Shown piece by piece: positions 1 through 11,299 of a stretch of 64,000 nt of DNA. The stretch's first letter is position 1, and each line of letters opens with the position of its first letter. The position numbers were made by a program, and so were the translations under genes. Origin of the DNA: Pegoplata infirma (lineage: Eukaryota; Arthropoda; Insecta; Diptera; Anthomyiidae); contig OY992541.1 of NCBI GenBank assembly GCA_963921195.1, forward strand, positions 12,876,644 to 12,940,643. The letters are read 5' to 3'. The notes under the pieces are model-generated. The model saw nothing but the letters and a program-made list of their open reading frames with translations. It ran no database searches and was not told where the DNA came from.

Positions 1-2291
1 GCGGTCCACTCCTTCAAGCCCTACAAATCGGCAGGGCCTGATGGTATTTTTCCGGCACTCTTGCAGGAGTCCCTCGGGATAATCATGCCATGGCTATTAC
101 GTATTTTTATGGGTAGCTTGGCATCGGGGTATATACCCTCCGAATGGAAGGAGGTAAGGGTGGTCTTTATCCCCAAAGCGGGAAAGATAAACCACAAGTA
201 CCGCAAAGGACTACAGACCTATCAGTCTGTCATCGTTTTTATTGAAAACACTGGAAAGACTGGTAGATGTCTATGTGAAAAGTACCCTCACATCAGACAA
301 TTTCAGCGAGGCCCAACACGCCTATCTTAAAGGTAGGTCTGTTGAAACGGCTTTAAGCGACGTTGTCGAGTTGATTGAGCATACTCTTCAAAGAAAAGAG
401 TATGTTTCGGCATCATTTTTGGACGTGGAAGGTGTGTTCAACAATGTCAAAATATCATCTATTCTTAATGCCCTACAGAATACGGGCACGTACACACAGA
501 TTACCTTATGGACGGGCAACATGCTGAAAAGCAGGGCAATTAACTCGAAGATAGGTGATGGTGAGGCGAGGAAATTGGTTACAAGGGGCGCACCACAAGG
601 AGGAGTCATCTCTCCTCTTCTGTGGAATCTTGTAATAAACGAAATCCTTGAGTCACTCAACGAAATGGGTATCAAGGCGGTTGCTTACGCTGATGACGTT
701 GTGATCCTAATAAGAGGTAAGTTTTTACCAACGATTAGTGAACTTATGGCATCAGCGCTTAAGATACTCTCAAAGTAGGCAAGGAACAACGGTCTGGGAG
801 TCAATCCCGCCAAAACCGAACTCGTCTTGTTCACGAAAAAGACTAAGATAGAGAGGTTTGTCCTTCCCAAATTAGATGGAATCACCCTGGAGCTATCCAA
901 TGAGGCGAAATACCTGGGTGTGATCCTGGACTCAAAGCTTTCTTAGAAAAGAAACACAGAGGAAAGGATGAAAAAGTCGTTATGTGCTTTTTACACCTGC
1001 AGAATAACTTTCGGGAAAAGGTGGGGTTTAAAACCGTATATCATACACTGGATGTATGGTGCGGTAATTAGACCAATACTTACCTATGGTGCCCTTGTGT
1101 GGTGGAAAGCAGTGGATAAGAAATCATATCTATGCAATCTACAGAAGGTACAACGACTGGCGTGTGTGGGTATCACTGGTGCTATTAGATCAGCACCCCA
1201 GGCCGGTTTGGAAGTGATACTAAACATTCAGCCCGTGGATATTTACGTCAAGAGCACAGCAGCAAAATCGGCTCTCAGGTTAAGAGAGTCGCAAATGCTT
1301 AAGCAACGCTCTTGGGGACACTCGACTATATTAAGTACGGTGGGCGGGACGGAACTGGAACAGAGAACCGACTATATCTCACCACAGACGAACTTTGACA
1401 GAACCTTCGAAGTCCAAATACCGACTAGGGAAGACTGGGCGGAAAACTTTGTTATTACAGAGAATGCGATCTCAATCTTTACGGACGGATCAAAGATGGA
1501 GATGGGTACGGGTTCGGGAGTTTACTCTGAATGCCTCGAAATTGGGGTCTCATTTAGGCTTCCGGATAAGTGTAGTGTTTTCCATGCTGAGGTGCTTGCA
1601 ATTGACAAAGCCGCGCAGTTAATTATGACAAGGGATCTTCGTCCTTGCGTCATTAACATTTTCGTGGATAGTCTCGCAGCTCTGAAGGCCTTAGAGTCGA
1701 ATACTGTAAAATCGGGAATAGTTATGAATTGTATACAATAGCTTCGTCGAATCAGTCAGCACACAGTCAAGCTAATCTGGGTCCCAGGCCATAGTGGGGT
1801 CGCTGGGAACGAATTGGCTGATGAATGGCTCTGAATCGGTGGGGGAACGTGTAGAACCTGACATCTCGGTTCCTATAGTGGAATTGATGAACGAAATTGA
1901 TAGGATATCTGAAAATAGGATGAAGGATAGGTTGATATCACTGACTACGTGCAGGATATCTAGAACCCTGTGGCCACTGCCGAATCCTAAGAGGACGAAA
2001 AGTCTTCTTACTTTTGGCAAACGGACGGTTAGCCTATTAGTTGGAGTACTTACAGGACACTGTATGATTGGCCAAATGGCCGTGCGTATGGGAATTTCTG
2101 ATAGGGACTATTGTAGAATCTGTGGGGAAGAGGAGTCAGTGAAGCACTTGCTATGCGAATGTTCGGGTCTAATGAGGAGCCGCCTTAAGCATTTGGGGCA
2201 AAGATTTTTCGATGACGTGGACTGTCTAAGCGGTGTCTCATTGACGTCTCTAGCGGAATACCTCAGGGAAACGGGGTGGTTTAAAATGTAG
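1..2291 (+). pseudogene. Broken LINE reverse transcriptase-RNase H ORF
   Basis: The protein can be followed through three frames with several breaks. Positions 1 to about 240 (frame 1) encode the start of the RT domain with the KSAGPDGIFP block. Near 215-245 the reading moves to frame 2, which holds TRGAPQGGVISPLLWN and the catalytic YADDVVIL (about 685-710). Stops lie at 776-778 and at about 943. From 968 the same frame resumes, covering the thumb region (AVIRPILTYGALVWW) and RNase H. RNase H acids are recognisable in FTDGS, FHAEVLAI and VDSLAAL, and past a stop at 1739-1741 in HSGVAGNELADE. A frameshift near 1825 leads to frame 3 and the terminal zinc motif CRICGEEESVKHLLCEC (about 2113-2163). 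It cannot encode a working enzyme as it stands. Confidence 0.88.
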
Positions 2292-2400
2292 AACTTTGTA
2301 TCAGAGGGGGAGAGGGGAAATATGATTAGAGGAATCACAATGGGCCTCATGGCCTCCGAGTGAACTCGCCAAATGGCGAGCGCCCATCCAACCTAACCTA
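1..2400 (+). mobile_element. Decayed non-LTR retrotransposon (LOA/Jockey-like), 5' part outside window
   Basis: A LINE-type element whose 5' part lies before the window. It carries, in order, reverse transcriptase, an RNase H domain and a C-terminal zinc-type motif. This order is known for the LOA, I and related insect clades, in which the enzyme copies element RNA at a nicked target. After the last stop codon comes a short 3' tail ending near 2400 in the phrase ATCCAACCTAACCTA, which resembles the CTAAC-rich 3' ends of LOA-like elements as I recall them. No poly-A tail or target duplication is visible. The clade is not certain. Confidence 0.85.
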
Positions 2401-2514
2401 GGTGCGATATAGGGTTTGATTTTAGAAACATGGTTTATTTGGGAAATGTTCTTAGAATTTCTTGTAGATTATGTTTTTGCTATACGATTTTTGACAAAAA
2501 AAATTCGACCCGCC

Positions 2515-2616
2515 CTAATATATATACGTTATGGGGTCCCAGACCGATATTTCGATGAGTTACAAACGGAATGACAAACTTATATATACCCTCTATCAAT
2601 AAGTGGAGGGTATAAA
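2515..2616 (+). repeat. 3' fragment of the 'GGGGTCCCAGACCG ... GTGGAGGGTAT' dispersed repeat
   Basis: This stretch nearly matches the last 100 bases of the fuller copy at 11300-11946. It holds GGGGTCCCAGACCGATAT, a run of pyrimidine/AT sequence and the terminal GTGGAGGGTATAAAA. It is a truncated copy of a common fly repeat whose class I cannot assign. Confidence 0.75.
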
Positions 2617-4121
2617 AATACATAAATCGACATGTCTTAACAAGCACACACACATGAAACAAATGAAAACAAAACAAAACATACACAATTATAATAAAAA
2701 CATACACAAAAATAAAAAACAAACACAATTATAATAAAAAATCTTTTGAAACTTGGGTGGTTTTGAATTTTTATTGTTACGGTTGCGTGCATGAACGGCA
2801 GAACTTCTCTTCTTAAAGGCAGCAACAAACTGGCAAAAAATTATTTTTTGTGTATGATTTGTTTGTTTATGTTCTTTTACATTATATATTATTAAAACTT
2901 ACACATTTATTGGCGCATTTAAGTGGGAGCTATTAATATTCGTCCCCTTTAATTTTCAGATAGGGATATTTGGTTTTAATTTTCGCGAGGTCGACATTTA
3001 CAAAATATTTAAAAAAAAGATAACAAAAAATATCTGTTAAATTAGCAAATAATCTGCTGAAAATCTGCACAAAAATTAAAAAAAAAAATACTTAAAAAAA
3101 GATAACAAAAAATATATGTTAGATTAGCAAAATAATTTGCTGAAAATCTGCACAAAAACATTGTGAAACTTATCAAACAGAATCAGTAAAAGTTCTGCAA
3201 AATTTCTGTTGCTTTCAGAAATTGAATAGCAGAGAATTCTGCTTAAATATTCTATTAAGCAGAAAAATCTGTTAAAAATTTGTTATTCTTAATTGAAAGT
3301 CATTTTACAGATTTTTTGACAGAGGTTTTCTTTTGAGTGTAGTGCTCTGAGATTTCTGTTCAAATTATTGGACATCAAACCAACAACATCTTCTGTGGTT
3401 TTCCTATCATCAAATACAAAACAGGTTCGTTTGTTGTTTGCTTTTTCCTACAAAGTGCGTTTGAGAGTGCAATAGGGTTTTTTTTTTTTTTGTTCTTTTG
3501 TTTTATTTTTTATTATTTGATTTCTATTGTTACACCACCATAAATTAAACGTAAAAATTAAAATATCGTTATTAACGGAAATTAGTGAAATAAAGATTTC
3601 AAATATTTGAATAAGAAGATTAAAGTATATATCTATAAAAAAAAAAATAAAAAAAAACAAAACAGAAAAGTTTAAGAAAAATCAAAATTAAATAATCAAG
3701 TGGAAAAAGGTATACATATACAATGTTTACAATGTTTAGTAAACAGTTGTAATTTTCATTGAATATAAAGAAAAAAGGGTGTTTTTAAAAAAAAAATTTA
3801 CTATTAAGATAAACAGGTTTAAAACTTAAAACAAATCTAGTTTAAAGACAAAACTACAAGCTTTAGTTTAAGCCTTTAATGAAGTCCCTAGCTGGTCGGT
3901 GTCAAAATCTCGATTTTTTTTTTAAACGCGATTTTCTCAAAATTGTGACGTCATACAAACTTTTTGTTAAGGATTTAGATTCAGGACATCAACCTTTATT
4001 TGTCGTATGTTACACTTTAACACAAGTTGTACCGTTTTTCTGTTGCATCCAATTAGATGTAAATCTTATTATCTCAAAAACCTCACTAACGATTTTTTAA
4101 AATTGGGCTTAAACTGTTTAT
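2617..4121. repeat. AT-rich intergenic DNA with one end of a CACTCAAAA-type element
   Basis: No gene is visible. A tandem pair of about 90-bp units (roughly 3010-3170) shares the phrase CTGCTGAAAATCTGCACAAA. The stretch 3170-3339, with TCTGTTAAAAATTTG and CATTTTACAGATTTTTTGAC, ends in TTTTGAGTG followed by TA. That matches the right end of the complete element at 32979-33803, so it looks like a decayed copy without a recognisable left end. The remainder (3342-4121) is low-complexity AT-rich sequence. Confidence 0.5.
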
Positions 4122-4129
4122 ATGAGTAC

Positions 4130-6170
4130 TAGGGTGTTCATTTAATCGGTTTTTTTTTATTGTTCGATTAAACGATTAATCGACATTTGGGATTTTTGAC
4201 TTGTTCGATTAATCGAATCAAATTTTAAAATTAATCGATTAATCGAATAATTCCAAATACATAAATTTTCTAAATTACAAGATTTTTTTTCGAAAATTTT
4301 AGAAAAAATTGGTACTTAAGTAAATAAACAATATTAATTACAAGTATTTTAACATTTTATTAACAAAAGAAGAAACAAAACAAATGAACAGCATTACAAA
4401 ATGTATCAAAATGTAAGTTTTCTGCAATTTTTTTTGAGAAAATTAAAAAAAAAAAATAATTTTAGAGATTTAAAAAATTTTTAGAATAAAAAAATTATTT
4501 TTGTTGCCAAATTTATATGAATTACCGATAACACAAAAATGTTACATTTATTATCTAAATACCTTTTGGAAAATGTTAAACAAAAAATATTTATTTGATT
4601 TTTTCTGTAAGTACAGATCGAGCACGGGCTCTAATTATATTTGTTATAAGGGTTCAAGTTGAAAAAATGCAGAAGAAAAATTTAATTTCTAAAAATTATA
4701 GACATTTCTGGTATTTCCTATACCGGTTTTCAAACACCCCAGTTAGTGTCATCTTCAGTAGGATTTTAAATGTCGGTTTGTCTTGTTAATGAAAACTGTT
4801 TTTTATATATGTATAAGATGACACTAACTGGGGTGTTTGAAACCGGTATAGGAAATACCAGAAATGTCTATAATTTTTAGAAATTAAATTTTTCTTCTGC
4901 ATTTTTTCAACTTGAACCCTTATAACAAATATAATTAGAGCCCGTGCTCGATCTGTACTTACAGAAAAAATCAAATAAAATTACTGACAAAATATGTCGC
5001 CATTAGGCACGTCTCCGAAACAGAAAATGCAAATTCCTTCATTTGTGTCTGCAATTCCAGATCATGTTGGTAACCCTTGCGAAATAATGTAAGAGACAAA
5101 AAAGTTGAAAGAAAGTATGAGGTGAGGTTGAGATTGCTAGAAATAGAATTGTAGTGTTGGAAACTGTCAAAATTTATTCTGTAGAAACTATAAATATTCA
5201 CATATATAAAAAACAGTTTTCATTAACAAGACAAACCGACATTTAAAATCCTACTGAAGATGACACTAACTGGGGTGTTTGAAACCGGTATAGGAAATAC
5301 CAGAAATGTCTATAATTTTTAGAAATTACATTTTTCTTCTGCATTTTTTCAACTTGAACCCTTATAACAAATATAATTAGAGCCCGTGCTCGATCTGTGC
5401 TTACAGAAAAAATCAAATAAAATTACTGACAAAATATGTCGCCATTAGGCACGTCTCCGAAACAGAAAATGCAAATTCCTTCATTTGTGTCTGCAATTCC
5501 AGATCATGTTGGTAACCCTTGCGAAATAATGTAAGAGACCAAAAAGTTGAAAGAAAGTATGAGGTGAGGTTGAGATTGCTAGAAATAGAATTGTAGTGTT
5601 GGAAACTGTCAAAATTTATTCTGTAGAAACTATAAATATTCACATATATAAAAAACAGTTTTCATTAACAAGACAAACCGACATTTAAAATCCTACTGAA
5701 GATGACGCTAACTGGGGTGTTTGAAACCGGTATAGGAAATACCAGAAATGTCTATAATTTTTAGAAATTAAATTTTTCTTCTGCATTTTTTCAACTTGAA
5801 CCCTTATAAAAAATATTTAGTTTTGTGCATATTTATAAAATTTTTAGTTTAATTTTTTTATAATTTCTTTGACCAAATTGGGTCCAAAATTTTATCAGGT
5901 ACTAACAAAAAATTTTATCGTTTAACAAATCCAATACTTCAGGAGCAGCGAAAATCCGAAAAAAAATAAAATAAGAAGCACTCTAGTAAATATTACTGGC
6001 ATGAATTATACAAATTTACAGAAAAACCATATGTTATTATTAATCGATTAATCGGCATAAATTCTTCGATTAACCCTTTAATCGAAATTAACAATTTTAA
6101 ATTAATCGAACAATTATTCGTCTAAAAATGTTCGATTAATAGAACAAAAATTAATCGGTTGAACACCCTA
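4130..6170. mobile_element. Non-autonomous hAT-type element (TAGGGTGTTCA ends)
   Basis: The element begins TAGGGTGTTCA and ends TGAACACCCTA. It is flanked by the identical 8-bp duplication ATGAGTAC (4122-4129 and 6171-6178). An 8-bp duplication with short inverted ends is the hAT signature. Both subterminal regions are full of ATTAATCGATTAATCG-type motifs in either orientation, typical of transposase-binding sites. No transposase remains. The interior is occupied by tandem and inverted 442-bp repeats. Confidence 0.85.
4605..5815. repeat. 442-bp tandem repeats plus an inverted partial unit inside the hAT element
   Basis: The phrase ATGACACTAACTGGGGTG (with one change in the third unit) starts at 4818, 5260 and 5702, exactly 442 bases apart. 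There are two full units and a partial third. A reversed partial unit at about 4605-4800 faces the first one, making a hairpin of about 190-bp arms. The units differ at only a few positions, so the duplication is recent. Open frames on both strands simply repeat from unit to unit and show no coding character. Confidence 0.9.
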
Positions 6171-6559
6171 ATGAGTACCAATTAACATAATCTGCAATAA
6201 AATTTCATATGCAACGAAATTTTAACTCTTCCGGGGCGGTGCTCTAAAATCCATACCGCTTATTTCTTATTTTTTTATAAATTTAGTACGCACTAGTTTT
6301 ATTTAAATATCGATTAAATATGTAATTTTGAGCTAATATTATTTAAAAAAAATTATATCCAGTGAGAGAAAGAAATATTAATAAATGTTTTTATGGGCAA
6401 AAAAAGTGCGTCAGTGAAGTGTCAAAAGTGTTTCCCACCATTTATTAATTGGCGTCCACAAAACAGTGTGCTACTTTATTATTAAAATTTTGTTGCTAAA
6501 AATTTTAATTAATTATATTTAAAAATATGTTTTAGGACCTAAATACGTCATGTTTCACT

Positions 6560-6925
6560 GAATTTTTATACCTTCCAACCACAGTATGGGGGTATACTCA
6601 CTTTGTCATTCCGTTTGTAACGCATCGTTATATCGGTCGGGGATCCCATAAAGTATATATATTATTGATCCATGACCGATTCTAAGACATTCTATGAATG
6701 TCCGTCAGCCTGTAGATAACACGATGCAGTCCAAAAAAAAGCAGCTAGACTCCTGAAGTTTGGCACAAATGTGTCTCATGATCATAGGCAGGTAAAGTTT
6801 GTGAATGGGCAAAATTGGGCTAGGGGAAAAAAAGTTCCCACTTGAAGAACTGAACCAACCTCTGAAAAAAAACTTTTTTAACATGTATTTTTTTATATTT
6901 TTGTTAAATAAATGAAGCATTTTGT
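6560..6925 (-). repeat. Dispersed repeat related to 45296-45528
   Basis: Read on the - strand this copy contains, in order, the CAGAGGTTGGTT region, a CAAACTTTACCTGCCTATG-like stretch, AATGTCTTAGAATCGGTCATGG and GGGATCCCCGACCGATAT. It ends near 6567 in a degenerate GGAAGGTATAAAAA. The + strand copy at 45296-45528 has the same order. It belongs to the same broad group as the repeats at 2515 and 11300. No protein is encoded. Confidence 0.7.
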
Positions 6926-7234
6926 ATGTTTATCGCGATGGGAGAGAGCACCTTCCCCCACTGATATTGCGCCAGTTAAGAAAAGTACTCCAAGTCAATC
7001 CCAATTTTTTTCAACACTGATAAAGAAATAGCATTCATTTGAGAGGGTTTGCCTTCGCAGTTGTTTCCCCAATCGGTAAACAATATTTTATGTTTTGGCT
7101 GAAATTTGTTTGAAATCTAGGTAAAATGCTAAGTTATATAAAAAAGACTTTTAAGAAAAGTACTGTTTTTATTTGCAATGTACTGTTTTTTAAGACTAAA
7201 TGGGCTGTTTTTCCCTATTTTAAATCTGGTAACC
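6926..7234. other. No feature seen
   Basis: AT-rich sequence between two repeats. I see no gene, RNA or clear element end here. Confidence 0.5.
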
Positions 7235-7622
7235 CTACTCGGACAGGTCCGAAAGATAGGTTTTCGGACAGGTCCGTAGGATAGGTTTTCGGACAGGTCC
7301 GTAGGATAGGTTTTCGGACAGGTCCGTTGAAAAGGTTTTCGGACAGGTCCGTAGGATAGGTTTTCGGATAGGTCCGTAGGATAGGTTTTCGGACAGGTCC
7401 GTAGGATAGGTCTTCGGACAGAACCGAAAGATAGGTTTTCGGACAGGTCTGTAGGATAGGTCCTCGGACAGATCCGTAGGATAGGTTTTCGGACATGTCC
7501 GTAGGATAGGTTTCGGACAGGTCCGTAGGATAGGTCCTCGGACAGGTCCGAAAGATAGTTTTCGGACAGGTCCGTAGGATAGGTCCTCGGACAGGTCCAT
7601 ATTATAGGTTTTCGGACAGGAA
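7235..7622 (+). repeat. 25-bp minisatellite array A
   Basis: About 15 tandem copies of a 25-bp unit that reads roughly GGATAGGTTTTCGGACAGG followed by TCCGTA. Variants have TCCTCGG or CGAAAGA. Because 25 is not a multiple of three and the unit lacks stops, long open frames appear on the - strand; I do not regard them as genes. The same unit occurs inverted at 10764-11182. Confidence 0.95.
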
Positions 7623-8695
7623 AGTAAGTATATATAATATATATAATATACTAGCTGGCCCGGTCCGCGTTGCTGGCCCAAATATAAGATCTCGCTTCAA
7701 ATATATAGCCCTGCAAAAAAGGTAATGAATTTCGTGGCTTAGAAAAAATTGTAGGCCTGGTTTTAAAGACCCGATTAGTCAGATAATAATCTTCAAATTA
7801 TATTTTAGGAACTAAAAAAAATAAACATGTCGCCGACTTTGAGTACTGTATAAATTCGGAACTTATTTCGTATCATAACGAACAACACAAAAATAAATTA
7901 CGCTCGTTCTTATCGTGAGCTATTGTCTTGAGTTCAAACAAACCTTTATAGTTTTCATGAATTTCCCATTTTTCCGGGACACTTTTCTCATTTAAATTTC
8001 CTTCAATTAAGATTATAATTAACAAAATCGGTCCGGTCATTAGTAGTCGACATATTTAGACAAAGCGGGCGTTAAAATTTGAGTGGTTAGTTTTAAAGTG
8101 GTAAAATTCCCAAGGATTTAAAATCATTTGTACCAAGTTTAAGCAGAATCTATTAAGAAATATTTTTTTTAATAGATCAAATTAGAGTGAAAATGAATTT
8201 TAGATATATCGAAAAAAAGTGGCCGAGGACAATTTTTCACTTCAAACAATTATATGGAACATTAAAAACATTTAAAACAATTAGCCACATCGGTCCAGGC
8301 GTTTTCAGGTAATGCAAATTTTAAGGATATTGAAAAATGTAGGCTTTGAAGTGGGGGAGGCCAATAAATATTTCAAAATCCTTACTTGGAATATTATGAT
8401 CATTAAAGAAAAAATTTATCAAATCAGGCCAGTATTTCTTTGATGTGGGTGTGGACAATTTATCTTTCCTTAAAAACCTTAGTTGTACTATCACGAAAGT
8501 CAACAAATACTACTAATAGACAAATCGTCCCTGCCGTTCTAGTACTTTCGATATATCGAAATAAAAATGGGCGTGAAAAAAATTTATTTCTGTTTTAACC
8601 TAAGTTGGGCTATGACGAACATTTAAAAAAAAGGTTAGTCAAATCGATTCAGCCGTTCTCTGATTTCAGATATATCGAAAAAAGGAGGCGTAAAA

Positions 8696-9553
8696 GGGGG
8701 GGTGAAATAAAGCCATAGGCAATAAGGCCATATGGCCTTATTTCCCAATGAGTTGAGAAATAAAGCCATATGGCCTTATTACCAACCGTTGTTGGAAATA
8801 AAACCATATATGGCTTTATTACTCTTTTGAAAATTTATAAAAGTATTCGTCATTAATTTCCGGAGAGTGTAGGGGAAAATGTGGAAAAATTTTTCCACTA
8901 AATAGCAGGATTTTTAATTTTAAGATTGTTTAACAAAAAAGTTTTTCTGCGTAGCCGGCCTTCGGCCGGGCTTAGGGATTACAAACTCCATGCATTAAAC
9001 CCACCCTCTCTGCAAACCAAAGCTATTTTGGTTATCAGGCCTTTCTGAGGCATAACAAATTTGATAGCGAAAAGGCCTGCTACCCTAGAAAACTTTACTT
9101 TGCGGAGAGGGTGGGTTTAATGCATGGATTTTGTAATCCCTAAGCCCGGCCGGAGGCCGGCTACACAGAAAAACTTTTTTTGTTAAACAATCTTTAAATT
9201 AAAAACCCTGCCAATAAAAAATTGGTGCCTCTAGACAACTCTAAGTTCCGAGGTTCGTGGTATATGTGGTTTTTTAATTTAAAGATAGTCAAAAAAAAAA
9301 AAAATTTTCTGCGTAGCCGGATAAATTAATTTAGCGGATTCGCTAAATATTTTTTTTTTTGGGTAGCAGGATTTACGGGGAAATATATTTCCACATTTTG
9401 AACTGATATGGCTTTATTTCCACTTTGGTTGCAAAATCAATATGACTTTATTGCTCAATCGTGTTGGTAATAAAGCCATATGGCCTTATTTCCCATTGAA
9501 TTGAGAAATAAGGCCATATGGCCTTATTGCCTATGGCTTTATTTCACCCCCCC
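8696..9553. mobile_element. Fold-back element with 9-bp target duplication (GGGGGGGTGAAATAAAGCC ends)
   Basis: Starts GGGGGGGTGAAATAAAGCC and ends in its reverse complement. It lies between two copies of GGCGTAAAA (8687-8695 and 9554-9562). The terminal repeats extend roughly 90 bp and contain repeated GGCCATATGGCC palindromes. No transposase is present. A 9-bp duplication is compatible with the Mutator or Merlin superfamilies, but the G-run ends do not let me decide. An inner hairpin lies at 8945-9175. Confidence 0.85.
8945..9175. repeat. GC-rich inverted repeat nested in the 8696-9553 element
   Basis: The arms read GTAGCCGGCCTTCGGCCGGG, then CTTAGGGATTACAAACTCC and CATGCATTAAACCCACCCTC on the left, and their near reverse complement on the right. 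A related single arm lies at 37437-37523, so this sequence is dispersed. It is unusually GC-rich for the window. Confidence 0.8.
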
Positions 9554-10763
9554 GGCGTAAAATGGCGTGGTTAATTTGTTTTCCGAAAAAACCAAAGAAA
9601 AACATTAAAATAAAAATAAGACGCACATTTAAAGAAAAATATTATCCAAATCGGTCAGTTCTCAAGTGATGCGATTACCAACAAACTACATTTGATTTTT
9701 ATTTATATTTTATTATTCTATATTTTATGTTTCTATGGAGTAAATTTTATATATATCGAAAAAAAAGGAGTGCGTAAACAATTTTTCTTACCTTAAAAAC
9801 CTTACTTGAATGTATCCAACTCGGTCCATCCATTCAAAAGTGGAAATAGAAGTGGAAAATTGTTCTTTCCGAAAAACCTTTGCTGGACTATGACGAACAT
9901 TAAAAACAAAATTAGATAAATTGATCCAACTATTCCATGATATATACCGGAAAAGTGAGCGTAAAAGTAGGCTTGGACAATTTTTCTTTCCTTAAAAATC
10001 TTTTACGGACTATAACCAAATCGGTCTAGCCCTCTTAGATCTTTCGATACATAGAGGCGTGGGAAATTCTACTACCCATTAAAACCTTAGTGGAATTATG
10101 ACGAACATTTTCAACAAAAATTAGCCAAAGTGGGAGTGTTCAATTTTTTTTTTCGTAAAAACCTAAGTTGGAATATGATGAAAATGCGTTTAAAAAAATG
10201 TTGTCAAATCGGTCCAGCCATTCTCAGATTTTAGATAAATTGAAAAAGTGGGCGTAAAAGTGGGCATGGTCGATTTTTCTTTCAGTAAAAACTTAAATTG
10301 GATTATTACGAACATTTAAATAAAAAATTACCCTAATCGGTGCAGCTGTTTCCCGATTTTAGATAAATCAAAAAAAGTGGGCGTAAAAGTGGGTGTGGCC
10401 AATTTTTCTTCACGTAAAAACCTAAGTTGGACTATGACGAACATTTCCAGCCGTTCTAGTACTTTCGATATATCGAAATAAAAATGGGCGTGAAAAAAAT
10501 TTATTTCTGTTTTAACCTAAGTTGGGCTATGACGAACATTTAAAAAAAAAGGTTAGTCACTGATGCTGTTACCAACGAACGACAATTGATTTTTATTTAT
10601 ATATATAGAATATAGATATATAGATATAATATTGATCAGTAGTAAACGTTGATTTGCTCTCCACGAAATTTGGAAGCCAAATTTGGCAGCCTGAATTTGG
10701 CCACCTTTCACAACTTTTTGGTATCCTTATAAGCGCGGCGGTCTCTACGGTCGTTGGTGCTAG

Positions 10764-11182
10764 GACCTATCCTACGGACCTGTCCAATGACCTATCCTAC
10801 GGACCTGTCCAAAAACTTATCCGAAGGACCTGTCCGAAAACCTATCCTACGGACCTGTTCGAGGACCTATCCTACGGACCTGTTCGAGGACCTATCCTAC
10901 GGACCTATCCTAAGGACCTATCCGAAAACCTATCCTACCCTGTCCGAGGACCTATCTTACGGACCTGTCCGAGGACCTATCTTACGGACCTGTCCGAGGA
11001 CCTATCCTAAGGACCTGTCCGAAAATCTATTTTACGGAGCTGTTCGAAAACCTGTTCTACGGACCTGTCCGAGGACCTATCCTACGGACCTGTCCGAGGA
11101 CCTATCCTACGGACCTGTCCGAAAAACTATCTTACGGACCTGTCCGAAACCAATCATACGGACCTGTCCGAAAACCTATCCA
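10764..11182 (-). repeat. 25-bp minisatellite array B, inverted relative to array A
   Basis: Tandem copies of CCTATCCTACGGACCTGTCC plus GAAAA/GAGGA. This is the reverse complement of the array A unit. The two arrays flank the Helitron-like repeat as opposed arms about 3.1 kb apart. Open frames here are by-products of the stop-free unit. Confidence 0.95.
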
Positions 11183-11299
11183 ATAAAAAAAAATTGTTGT
11201 TTTTTGAATGTAAAAAATTTTTGTAAGTAAAAATCTGTGAATTTAAAAACTTTGTTACGAATAATTTTTAGGTTTGGAGAATGCCTTGAAGTCTAAACA

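Larger units (their letters stand above)
7650..10620. mobile_element. Helitron-like or unclassified repeat with internal ~110-bp tandem units
   Basis: It begins ACTAGCTGGCCCGGTCCGCG at 7650. The same head recurs at 47364 and 49667 followed by similar sequence. Inside are degenerate tandem units of about 100-120 bp built on phrases such as ATATATCGAAAAAAGTGGG, AAAACCTAAGTTGG, CTATGACGAACATTT and CGGTCCAGCCGTTCT. It ends near 10620 in ATTTTTATTTATATATATAG. Reversed, the head gives a GC-rich stretch ending CTAG, which would fit a Helitron 3' end, but the class is unproven. It is interrupted at 8696-9553. Confidence 0.55.

Noticed and set aside
4595..5643. Repeated 62-76 codon frames
   Set aside because: They duplicate exactly with the 442-bp unit and its inverted copy, and their composition is AT-driven.
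7235..11182. CRISPR-like repeat arrays
   Set aside because: Units are contiguous and lack unique spacers; the setting is a eukaryotic repeat region.
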